From Pseudomonas fluorescens (GTDB lineage Bacteria; Pseudomonadota; Gammaproteobacteria; Pseudomonadales; Pseudomonadaceae): a DNA stretch of 64,000 bases. Under the pieces are notes generated by a model that searched no databases, was not told where the DNA came from, and saw only the letters and a program-made list of their open reading frames with translations. Positions within the stretch are counted from its first letter, which is position 1. Each line of letters opens with the position of its first letter. The stretch is taken from contig NZ_CP038438.1 in NCBI RefSeq assembly GCF_004683905.1, positions 620,001 to 684,000 on the forward strand. The letters are read 5' to 3'. This document shows positions 1-9,839 of the stretch, in pieces. Position numbers and translations under genes: made by a program.

Positions 1-2339
1 ACGGTTTCGGCTTCCTGGTGCCGGACGACGGCAGCGATGACCTGTTCATGAGCCCGGCGCAGATGCGTCTGGTGTTCGATGGCGATCGTGCGCTGGCCCG
101 TGTTTCCGGTCTCGACCGTCGTGGCCGCCGTGAAGGCGTGATCGTCGAAGTGGTGTCCCGTGCCCACGAAACGATCGTCGGTCGCTACTTCGAAGAGGGC
201 GGTATCGGTTTTGTCGTTGCCGACAATCCGAAGATCCAGCAGGAAGTGCTGGTTACGCCAGGCCGCAACGCCAACGCGCAGATCGGTCAGTTCGTCGAGG
301 TGAAAATCACCCACTGGCCGACGCCGCGCTTCCAGCCGCAAGGCGATGTGGTCGAAGTGGTCGGCAACTACATGGCGCCGGGCATGGAAATCGATGTCGC
401 GCTGCGTACCTACGACATTCCGCATGTCTGGCCTGAAGCGGTACTCAAAGAAGCCGCCAAGCTCAAGCCGGAAGTCGAAGAAAAAGACAAAGAGAAGCGT
501 GTCGACCTGCGCCATCTGCCGTTCGTCACCATCGACGGCGAAGATGCCCGCGACTTCGACGACGCGGTCTACTGCGAAGCCAAACCGGGCAAGTTGCGCC
601 TGTTCTCCGGCGGCTGGAAGTTGTACGTGGCGATTGCCGACGTTTCCAGCTACGTGAAGATCGGTTCGGCGCTGGACAACGAAGCCCAGGTACGCGGCAA
701 CTCGGTGTATTTCCCCGAGCGCGTGGTGCCGATGCTGCCTGAACAGCTGTCCAACGGCCTGTGCTCGCTGAACCCGCACGTCGATCGTCTGGCCATGGTT
801 TGCGAGATGACCATCTCCAAGTCCGGCGAAATGACCGACTACTGCTTCTATGAAGCGGTGATCCATTCCCACGCCCGTCTGACCTACAACAAGGTCAGCG
901 CGATGCTGGAAACCCCGAAAGCCACCGAAGCGCGCAAGCTTCGCGGCGAATACACCGACGTGGTGCCGCACCTCAAGCAGCTCTATGCGCTGTACAAAGT
1001 GTTGCTGGCTGCCCGTCACGTGCGTGGCGCGATCGATTTCGAAACCCAGGAAACCCGGATCATCTTCGGTTCCGAGCGCAAAATTGCCGAAATCCGTCCT
1101 ACCACCCGCAACGATGCGCACAAGCTGATCGAGGAATGCATGCTGGCGGCCAACGTGGCCACCGCCGAATTCCTCAAGAAGCACGAAATCCCCGCGCTGT
1201 ACCGTGTCCACGACGGCCCGCCACCGGAGCGTCTGGAAAAACTGCGCGCGTTCCTCGGCGAGCTCGGCCTGTCCCTGCACAAAGGCAAGGATGGCCCGTC
1301 GCCAAAGGACTATCAGGCCCTGTTGGCGAGCATCAAGGACCGTCCGGATTTCCATCTGATCCAGACCGTGATGCTGCGCTCCCTGAGCCAGGCGGTGTAC
1401 AGCGCCCAGAACGAAGGCCACTTCGGCCTGAATTACGAAGCCTATACCCACTTCACCTCGCCGATCCGTCGTTACCCGGACCTGCTCACGCACCGCGCCA
1501 TCCGCAGCGTGATCCATTCGAAACAGGACACTCCGCACGTTCGTCGTGCCGGGGCGATGACCATTCCGAAGGCGCGCATCTATCCGTACGACGAAGCGGC
1601 GCTGGAGCAACTCGGCGAGCAGTGCTCGATGAGCGAGCGCCGTGCCGACGAAGCCACCCGCGATGTGGTGAACTGGCTCAAGTGCGAGTTCATGAAAGAT
1701 CGCGTGGGCGAATCGTTCCCGGGGGTGATCACCGCCGTGACCGGTTTTGGTCTGTTCGTCGAGCTGACCGATATCTACGTCGAAGGCTTGGTGCACGTCA
1801 CCGCGCTGCCAGGCGATTACTACCACTTCGACCCTGTGCATCACCGCCTGGCGGGCGAGCGCACCGGTCGCAGCTTCCGTCTCGGCGATACCGTTGAAGT
1901 GCGCGTGATGCGCGTCGATCTCGACGAGCGCAAGATCGACTTCGAGATGGCCGAAAAAACCATCAGCGCACCGATTGGTCGCAAGAAACGTGGCGCCGAT
2001 ACCGCAGCGCCTGCGAGCAAGGCTGTGGAAGACAAGGCTCCGGCCAAAACCGCTAGCCGTCGTCCGGCCAAGGAAAAAGCTGTCGAGGCCTATCGCCCGA
2101 GCGATGCCGTGGCGAAAAATGCCGAGCTGCGCAAAAGCCGTGAATTGAAGAAGGCCTTGCTGGCCGAAGCCAAAAGCGGTGGTAAAGCGGCGTCTGGGGG
2201 AAAGACCGGACGGTCGGCGCCTGAGAAGGCCGTCGGCGGCAAGCCAGCCAAACCGAGCAAACACCGTAAAGGCCCGCCAAAAGCGGGTTCGGCTCCAGCC
2301 AAAAGTGGCGGGTCGCGTAAACCGAAGGCGAAGTCATGA
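1..2339 (+). CDS. rnr: Ribonuclease R (5'-truncated by the window edge)
   Basis: This is a 3'-to-5' exoribonuclease of the RNB/RNase II family that degrades structured RNA and acts in RNA quality control. The frame is open from base 3, and the first residues (GFGFLVPDDG) belong to an N-terminal cold-shock domain, so the true start lies upstream. The RNB core carries the catalytic acidic cluster DGEDARDFDDAV (near bases 532-570). A C-terminal S1 domain (SFPGVITAVTGFGLFVEL) follows, then a long Lys/Ala-rich tail over about the last 120 residues, typical of RNase R rather than RNase II. Its stop overlaps the rlmB start by 4 bases (ATGA), implying translational coupling. The family assignment is firm. 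Confidence 0.96.
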   Translation, partial: GFGFLVPDDGSDDLFMSPAQMRLVFDGDRALARVSGLDRRGRREGVIVEVVSRAHETIVGRYFEEGGIGFVVADNPKIQQEVLVTPGRNANAQIGQFVEVKITHWPTPRFQPQGDVVEVVGNYMAPGMEIDVALRTYDIPHVWPEAVLKEAAKLKPEVEEKDKEKRVDLRHLPFVTIDGEDARDFDDAVYCEAKPGKLRLFSGGWKLYVAIADVSSYVKIGSALDNEAQVRGNSVYFPERVVPMLPEQLSNGLCSLNPHVDRLAMVCEMTISKSGEMTDYCFYEAVIHSHARLTYNKVSAMLETPKATEARKLRGEYTDVVPHLKQLYALYKVLLAARHVRGAIDFETQETRIIFGSERKIAEIRPTTRNDAHKLIEECMLAANVATAEFLKKHEIPALYRVHDGPPPERLEKLRAFLGELGLSLHKGKDGPSPKDYQALLASIKDRPDFHLIQTVMLRSLSQAVYSAQNEGHFGLNYEAYTHFTSPIRRYPDLLTHRAIRSVIHSKQDTPHVRRAGAMTIPKARIYPYDEAALEQLGEQCSMSERRADEATRDVVNWLKCEFMKDRVGESFPGVITAVTGFGLFVELTDIYVEGLVHVTALPGDYYHFDPVHHRLAGERTGRSFRLGDTVEVRVMRVDLDERKIDFEMAEKTISAPIGRKKRGADTAAPASKAVEDKAPAKTASRRPAKEKAVEAYRPSDAVAKNAELRKSRELKKALLAEAKSGGKAASGGKTGRSAPEKAVGGKPAKPSKHRKGPPKAGSAPAKSGGSRKPKAKS

Positions 2340-3100
2340 GTCAGTTGGAAAAAATCTACGGCGTTCACGCGGTAGAAGCGTTGTTGCGTCACCACCCGAA
2401 ACGCGTCAAGCAGATCTGGCTGGCCGAAAGCCGCAACGATCCGCGCGTGCAGACCCTGATCGAACTGGCCAACGAAAATCGTGTGCAGATCGGTCAGGCC
2501 GAGCGCCGCGAAATGGACGCCTGGGTTGAAGGCGTGCACCAGGGCGTGGTGGCGGACGTCAGTCCGAGCCAGGTCTGGGGCGAGGCGATGCTCGATGAGC
2601 TGCTCGACCGTACCGAAGGCGCACCGCTGTTGCTGGTGCTCGACGGCGTGACCGACCCGCACAACCTCGGCGCCTGCCTGCGTTCGGCGGATGCTGCCGG
2701 CGCGCTGGCGGTGATCGTGCCCAAGGACAAGTCGGCAACCCTGACGCCGGTGGTGCGTAAAGTGGCCTGCGGCGCGGCGGAAGTGATTCCGCTGGTGGCG
2801 GTGACCAACCTCGCGCGCACTCTGGAAAAGCTTCAGCAGCGCGGTCTGTGGGTGGTCGGCACGGCGGGTGAGGCCGAGGTCAGCATTTATGACCAGGACC
2901 TGACCGGCCCGACCATCCTGATCATGGGCGCCGAAGGCAAAGGCATGCGTCGCCTGACTCGCGAGCACTGCGACTATCTGGTGAACCTGCCGATGGCCGG
3001 CAGCGTCAGCAGCCTCAACGTGTCCGTGGCCACCGGTGTGTGTCTGTTCGAAGCACAGCGTCAACGCGGCGCCAAGGCCAAGGCTGCAGCCAAGAATTAA
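2336..3100 (+). CDS. rlmB: 23S rRNA (guanosine-2'-O-)-methyltransferase RlmB
   Basis: This SPOUT-class methyltransferase methylates the 2'-O of G2251 in the 23S rRNA peptidyl-transferase loop, using SAM. The 254-residue length is normal. An N-terminal L30e-like substrate-binding region begins IYGVHAVEALL. The knotted catalytic domain shows the three SpoU motifs: NLGACLRSADAAG, IMGAEGKGM and LPMAGSVSSLNVSVATG. The ATG overlaps the end of rnr by 4 bases, and the rnr-rlmB pair is a standard gammaproteobacterial arrangement. A palindromic repeat follows directly after the stop. Confidence 0.96.
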   Translation: MSQLEKIYGVHAVEALLRHHPKRVKQIWLAESRNDPRVQTLIELANENRVQIGQAERREMDAWVEGVHQGVVADVSPSQVWGEAMLDELLDRTEGAPLLLVLDGVTDPHNLGACLRSADAAGALAVIVPKDKSATLTPVVRKVACGAAEVIPLVAVTNLARTLEKLQQRGLWVVGTAGEAEVSIYDQDLTGPTILIMGAEGKGMRRLTREHCDYLVNLPMAGSVSSLNVSVATGVCLFEAQRQRGAKAKAAAKN

Positions 3101-3116
3101 GGCTGTACGCAAACAA

Positions 3117-3210
3117 ACTGTGGGAGCGGGCTTGCTCGCGAAAGCGGTGTGTCAGACAACAATAATGTTGCCTGATGAAACGCATTCGCGAGCAAGCCCG
3201 CTCCCACAGT
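3117..3210. repeat. REP-type palindromic dyad, family A
   Basis: Two inverted copies of the motif TGTGGGAGCGGGCTTGCTCG are separated by about 40 bases, so the whole element can fold into a long cruciform or hairpin. It lies between rlmB and the rpsF promoter. The motif matches the REP/REPIN elements known from fluorescent pseudomonads, which are thought to be mobilised by RAYT transposases. No such transposase is in the window. Confidence 0.92.
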
Positions 3211-3262
3211 GTTTTGTGCGAAGGCAAAGAAATGGTGGTTGTTCAAATAATCACCAATTGCC

Positions 3263-3291
3263 TTGCACCTCCGCAGTCCCTTCTCTACAAT
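3263..3291 (+). promoter_or_regulatory. Predicted sigma70 promoter for the rpsF-rpsR-rplI operon
   Basis: TTGCAC at 3263-3268 and TACAAT at 3286-3291 are separated by exactly 17 bases, a near-consensus -35/-10 pair. Initiation would fall near 3298, leaving a leader of about 110 bases before rpsF. In several bacteria this mRNA leader binds the S6:S18 complex for feedback control. A CCG/CGG-bearing hairpin at about 3370-3385 could serve that role here, but I cannot confirm it. The rest of the 3101-3409 gap holds only the family A repeat. Confidence 0.65.
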
Positions 3292-3409
3292 TGCGCCCCT
3301 TGCTGTGACGGCAGGCACGCATGTGCCCCGCGCCAGCAAGTCCATAAGTGTCATTCACTCCTTGTCTGACCGTTTTTGAGCGGCAGGCTACAACCCGTAA
3401 GGAGCATTC

Positions 3410-3832
3410 ATGCGTCATTACGAAATCATCTTTCTGGTCCACCCTGACCAGAGCGAGCAAGTCGGCGGCATGGTTGAGCGTTACACCAAGCTGATCGAAG
3501 AAGACGGCGGCAAAATCCACCGTCTGGAAGACTGGGGCCGTCGTCAACTGGCCTACGCAATCAACAATGTTCACAAGGCTCACTACGTGATGCTGAACGT
3601 TGAGTGCACTGGCAAGGCCCTGGCCGAGCTGGAAGACAACTTCCGCTACAACGATGCAGTGATCCGTAACCTGGTCATCCGTCGCGACGAAGCCGTTACC
3701 GGCCAGTCCGAGATGCTCAAGGCTGAAGAAAACCGCAGTGAGCGCCGTGAGCGTCGCGACCGTCCTGAGCACTCCGACGCTGATGGCGTTGAGGGTGATG
3801 ACAGCGACAACAGCGATAACGCTGACGAGTAA
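3410..3832 (+). CDS. rpsF: 30S ribosomal protein S6
   Basis: This is a small-subunit protein of the platform that heterodimerises with S18. At 140 residues it has the canonical opening [18 protein letters not shown] and the [17 protein letters not shown] core. It ends in an acidic, Asp/Glu/Ser-rich tail (from about residue 105) typical of gamma-proteobacterial S6, the region extended by RimK-type glutamylation in E. coli. The RBS AAGGAG lies just upstream. It is the first gene of the rpsF-rpsR-(membrane protein)-rplI operon, and the gap to rpsR is 28 bases. Confidence 0.97.
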   Translation: MRHYEIIFLVHPDQSEQVGGMVERYTKLIEEDGGKIHRLEDWGRRQLAYAINNVHKAHYVMLNVECTGKALAELEDNFRYNDAVIRNLVIRRDEAVTGQSEMLKAEENRSERRERRDRPEHSDADGVEGDDSDNSDNADE

Positions 3833-3860
3833 TCCACGGACCTTTTAAGGAGCCTATCAA

Positions 3861-4091
3861 ATGGCACGTTTCTTCCGTCGTCGTAAATTCTGCCGCTTCA
3901 CCGCTGAAGACGTGAAAGAGATCGATTACAAAGATCTCAACACTCTGAAAGCCTACGTATCCGAGACCGGCAAAATCGTTCCAAGCCGCATCACCGGTAC
4001 CAAAGCTCGTTATCAGCGTCAGCTGGCCACCGCTATCAAGCGCGCCCGCTTCCTGGCCCTGCTGGCCTACACCGACAGCCACGGCCGCTGA
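3861..4091 (+). CDS. rpsR: 30S ribosomal protein S18
   Basis: This small basic protein partners S6 on the 30S platform. It is 76 residues, the usual length, with the diagnostic N-terminus [16 protein letters not shown] and the C-terminal segment [19 protein letters not shown]. It is preceded by an AAGGAG ribosome binding site and sits between rpsF and the operon's membrane-protein gene, as expected in pseudomonads. Confidence 0.97.
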
Positions 4092-4127
4092 GACCGGGCA
4101 GTCGACAAGTAGCAAAGGATTGAATGC

Positions 4128-5021
4128 ATGCGTGCCTTAGCTGAGTTCATCATGCGAGGCCGTATGCAGGCCACTCTCGTGGTGGCCGGATGTGCAACAT
4201 TGCCGTTGTTGTATTGGTTGGGTGCTGCCGCCGGGAGCCTGGTGCTTCTGCGGCGCGGACTGACGGACGCCCTGGGTGTTCTGTCTCTGGGGCTGCTGCC
4301 GGCTTTGGTCTGGTGGCTGTATGCCGATGATCCACGGGCACTTCTGGTGCTGCTGGGGTCTTCGGGGCTTGCGTTGGTGTTGCGCGCAAGCGAGTCCTGG
4401 GTTCGCACGCTGTTGGTCAGCGTAGTGATTGGAGTGGTGTTTTCAGTGGTGCTCGGGGCAGCGTTTGCGGCCCAGATCGAGATGCTCGCGCAGGCCTTGA
4501 TAAAGGTCATGCCGGCGCTTCTTGGTGAAACCTACAAGCAATTGTCGGTCGATGAGCAAGCGCGCTTCGCGTCCCTGATTGCACCAGTCCTGACCGGACT
4601 GATTGCGGCTCTGTTGCAGATCGTCAGCGTGCTGAGCCTGATTGTCGGGCGGCATTGGCAGGCGTTGTTGTACAACCCGGGTGGTTTTGGTCGCGAGTTT
4701 CGCGCCATCCGGATCCCGCTGGGGCCGGCGATGTTGCTGCTGGCGTTGATGCTTCTGGGCCCGAATCTCGGTGCACAGATGGCCATGTTGACGCCGTTGT
4801 GCAGTGTACCGCTGGTGTTCGCCGGACTCGCCCTGATTCACGGGCTGGTCGGGCAGAAGCGACTGGCCGGTTTCTGGCTGGTGGGGTTGTACGTCACGCT
4901 GCTGTTGTTCATGCAGCTGCTCTATCCGTTGCTCGTGGTTCTGGCCATTGTCGACAGCCTGATTGATTTTCGCGGTCGTCACGTGTCGAAAGACACCGAT
5001 AACGCGAACGGTGAAGGTTAA
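4128..5021 (+). CDS. DUF2232-like multipass membrane protein in the S6-S18-L9 operon
   Basis: This 297-residue hydrophobic protein has about eight predicted transmembrane segments. It begins with a short basic N-terminus (MRALAEFIMRGRMQ) and ends in a hydrophilic tail (FRGRHVSKDTDNANGEG). The pattern resembles YybS/DUF2232 membrane proteins, a family of unknown function often found next to S18 or L9 genes. It lies 36 bases after rpsR and 19 bases before rplI in the same direction, so it is almost certainly co-transcribed. No catalytic motif was recognised. The family call rests on topology and neighbourhood, so it is moderate. Confidence 0.75.
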   Translation: MRALAEFIMRGRMQATLVVAGCATLPLLYWLGAAAGSLVLLRRGLTDALGVLSLGLLPALVWWLYADDPRALLVLLGSSGLALVLRASESWVRTLLVSVVIGVVFSVVLGAAFAAQIEMLAQALIKVMPALLGETYKQLSVDEQARFASLIAPVLTGLIAALLQIVSVLSLIVGRHWQALLYNPGGFGREFRAIRIPLGPAMLLLALMLLGPNLGAQMAMLTPLCSVPLVFAGLALIHGLVGQKRLAGFWLVGLYVTLLLFMQLLYPLLVVLAIVDSLIDFRGRHVSKDTDNANGEG

Positions 5022-5040
5022 AAGTTAAGAGGATTTCCAC

Positions 5041-5487
5041 ATGCAACTGATCCTTCTGGAAAAAATCGCCAACCTGGGCAACCTGGGCGACAAAGTAAAC
5101 GTTAAGGCCGGTTACGGCCGTAACTACCTGCTGCCTTTCGGCAAGGCTACCGCTGCGACCGCTGCCAACCTGGCTGCGTTCGAAGAGCGTCGTGCCGAGC
5201 TGGAAAAAGCCGCCGCAGACCGTAAAGCATCGGCTGAAAGCCGTGCTGCCCAACTGGCCGAGCTGGAAGTGACCATCACTGCCACCGCTGGCGACGAAGG
5301 CAAGCTGTTCGGTTCGATCGGTACTCACGACATCGCTGACGCACTGACCGCTTCCGGCGTTGAAGTGCAGAAGAGCGAAGTTCGTCTGCCGAACGGCACC
5401 ATCCGCAACGTGGGTGAATTCGACGTGGCTGTGCACCTGCACGCCGAAGTTGAAGCCACCGTACGCGTTGTCGTGGTAGCAGCTTAA
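5041..5487 (+). CDS. rplI: 50S ribosomal protein L9
   Basis: This large-subunit protein binds 23S rRNA near the L1 stalk. It is 148 residues: the N-terminal RNA-binding domain starts [19 protein letters not shown] and includes the Gly-rich loop [14 protein letters not shown] long Ala/Glu-rich connecting helix (about residues 45-75) leads to a C-terminal globular domain ([15 protein letters not shown]). It has an AGAGGA-type RBS. It is the last gene of the ribosomal operon, followed by a strong hairpin terminator at 5533-5570. Confidence 0.97.
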   Translation: MQLILLEKIANLGNLGDKVNVKAGYGRNYLLPFGKATAATAANLAAFEERRAELEKAAADRKASAESRAAQLAELEVTITATAGDEGKLFGSIGTHDIADALTASGVEVQKSEVRLPNGTIRNVGEFDVAVHLHAEVEATVRVVVVAA

Positions 5488-5532
5488 GCAATACTTGTCG
5501 GCTGGCACCCTCGGGTGCTTGCCGGTAACATC

Positions 5533-5570
5533 GGGCACGATCCTGTTTACAGGTCGTGCCCTTTGTCTTT
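5533..5570 (+). terminator. Rho-independent terminator after rplI
   Basis: GGGCACGA pairs with TCGTGCCC, extended inward by CCTG/CAGG across a TTTA loop with one bulged T, and is followed by TTTGTCTTT. It separates the ribosomal operon from dnaB. Confidence 0.85.
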
Positions 5571-5607
5571 CTGGTACTCCCGTTTTCAAACCTGACTCCA
5601 AGTGGCC

Positions 5608-7005
5608 ATGAACGAAATCACCGCTCCCGAGCAATACGATCTGCAAACCGCTGCCCTGAAGGTGCCGCCGCATTCCATCGAGGCCGAACAGGCCGTACTC
5701 GGTGGTCTGATGCTGGACAACAACGCCTGGGAACGCGTGCTCGATCAAGTCTCCGACGGCGATTTCTACCGACATGACCACCGTCTGATCTTCCGTGCGA
5801 TCGCCAAATTGGCCGATCAGAACATGCCGATCGACGTCGTGACACTTGCCGAGCAACTGGACAAGGAAGGTCAGACGTCCCAGGTCGGCGGCCTCGGTTA
5901 CCTCGGCGAACTGGCGAAAAACACGCCGTCCGTCGCCAACATCAAAGCCTATGCGCAGATCGTTCGCCAGCGCGCGACGTTGCGCCAGCTGATCGGTATC
6001 AGCACCGAAATTGCCGACGCCGCCTTCAACCCTGAAGGCCGTACAGCCGAAGAGATCCTCGACGAAGCCGAACGGCAGATCTTCCAGATCGCTGAGGCGC
6101 GGCCGAAGACCGGCGGCCCGGTGGGGGTCAACGAACTGTTGACCAAGGCCATCGATCGCATCGACACCCTGTTCAACACTGCCGACGCGATTACCGGTCT
6201 GTCCACCGGATATACCGACCTCGACGAGAAGACCAGTGGCCTGCAGCCGTCCGACCTGATCATCGTCGCCGGCCGTCCGTCGATGGGTAAAACCACCTTC
6301 GCGATGAACCTGGTGGAAAACGCCGTACTGCGCAGCGACAAGGCGGTGCTGGTGTACTCCCTCGAGATGCCAGGTGAATCGTTGATCATGCGTATGCTCT
6401 CGTCCCTCGGTCGTATCGACCAGACCAAGGTGCGTTCCGGCCAACTGGAAGACGACGATTGGCCGCGCCTGACCTCGGCGGTCAACCTGCTCAACGACCG
6501 CAAGCTGTTCATCGATGACACCGCCGGCATCAGCCCGTCGGAAATGCGCGCGCGGACCCGGCGTCTGGTGCGCGAGCACGGCGACGTCGGCCTGATCATG
6601 ATCGACTACCTGCAGCTGATGCAGATTCCCGGCTCCAGCGGTGACAACCGGACCAACGAGATTTCCGAGATTTCGCGATCCCTGAAAGCCCTGGCCAAGG
6701 AATTCAACTGCCCGGTGGTGGCGCTGTCGCAGCTCAACCGTTCCCTGGAACAACGTCCCAACAAGCGTCCGGTGAACTCCGACTTGCGGGAATCCGGAGC
6801 GATCGAGCAGGACGCCGACGTCATCATGTTCGTGTACCGGGACGAGGTGTATCACCCGGAAACCGAACACAAGGGCATCGCCGAAATCATCATCGGCAAG
6901 CAGCGGAACGGCCCGATCGGCTTTATCCGCCTGGCCTTTATCGGTAAGTACACCCGCTTCGAAAACCTCGCGCCGGGCAGTTACAACTTCGACGACGATG
7001 AGTAA
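5608..7005 (+). CDS. dnaB: Replicative DNA helicase DnaB
   Basis: This hexameric 5'-to-3' helicase works at the replication fork. The start ATG at 5608 gives MNEITAPEQYDLQTAALKVP, the usual Pseudomonas N-terminus; an in-frame GTG two codons earlier is less likely. The N-terminal DnaG-interaction domain (PHSIEAEQAVLGGLMLDN) is followed by a linker and a RecA-like ATPase with Walker A GRPSMGKTT near residue 222, Walker B LIMIDYLQLM, and the C-terminal motif QKNGPIGF-like QRNGPIGFIRL. The 465-residue length is normal and there is no intein. The rplI-dnaB order is standard. Confidence 0.97.
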   Translation: MNEITAPEQYDLQTAALKVPPHSIEAEQAVLGGLMLDNNAWERVLDQVSDGDFYRHDHRLIFRAIAKLADQNMPIDVVTLAEQLDKEGQTSQVGGLGYLGELAKNTPSVANIKAYAQIVRQRATLRQLIGISTEIADAAFNPEGRTAEEILDEAERQIFQIAEARPKTGGPVGVNELLTKAIDRIDTLFNTADAITGLSTGYTDLDEKTSGLQPSDLIIVAGRPSMGKTTFAMNLVENAVLRSDKAVLVYSLEMPGESLIMRMLSSLGRIDQTKVRSGQLEDDDWPRLTSAVNLLNDRKLFIDDTAGISPSEMRARTRRLVREHGDVGLIMIDYLQLMQIPGSSGDNRTNEISEISRSLKALAKEFNCPVVALSQLNRSLEQRPNKRPVNSDLRESGAIEQDADVIMFVYRDEVYHPETEHKGIAEIIIGKQRNGPIGFIRLAFIGKYTRFENLAPGSYNFDDDE

Positions 7006-7030
7006 ATTCTTCATCGTTTGAGCTGACGCT

Positions 7031-7095
7031 TTCGCGAGCAAGCCCGCTCCCACACCTGGAATGCATTCAAATGTGGGAGCGGGCTTGCTCGCGAA
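7031..7095. repeat. REP-type palindromic dyad, family A
   Basis: A short-spaced inverted pair: TTCGCGAGCAAGCCCGCTCC followed about 20 bases later by its complement. It lies between dnaB and the ygiQ-like gene. Confidence 0.92.
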
Positions 7096-7197
7096 TGGGC
7101 GTGGCGCAATTTCCGACCACAGCCGTCGGAATTGGTCAAAATTTGTGCTATATTCCGCGCCCGCGAAATTCAATGAAAGCCAACACCGGTTATCGAC

Positions 7198-9501
<2,304 letters not shown>

Positions 9502-9521
9502 GTCGCTTTTTGTTTCAACAG

Positions 9522-9547
9522 AACGCCAACCTTCGGGTTGGCGTTTT
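9522..9547 (+). terminator. Rho-independent terminator after the ygiQ-like gene
   Basis: A 10-bp stem, AACGCCAACC with GGTTGGCGTT, is closed by a TTCG tetraloop and followed by TTTTG, a textbook intrinsic terminator. Confidence 0.92.
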
Positions 9548-9586
9548 GCATTTCAGGTTTCAGGAAATGCGCTGAATCGACTGGCC

Positions 9587-9655
9587 CCTTCGCGAGCAAG
9601 CCCGCTCCCACAGTTGGAATGCGGTCTCCTGTGGGAGCGGGCTTGCTCGCGAAGG
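9587..9655. repeat. REP-type palindromic dyad, family A
   Basis: An inverted pair of the GGGAGCGGGCTTGCTCGCGA motif, about 20 bases apart. Together with the terminator at 9522 it fills much of the 9502-9839 gap. The remaining ~180 bases before the next gene should hold its promoter, but no clear -35/-10 pair was picked out. Confidence 0.92.
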
Positions 9656-9839
9656 CGTCATCTTAGGCGCCGCATCTACCACTGCCGCCACATTTAGGCG
9701 CAACTTCCTCAATCCATTTCCCCGCATCGCCCGATTTTGGTGCTGTACTGCCCTGAGCATTCCGGGAAAGCGCCCAAGCCTCTGCATGGCATAAGTCTTG
9801 CGCGCTTTCGAATACGCTTAGGCTCGCAGGAGGCACGCC

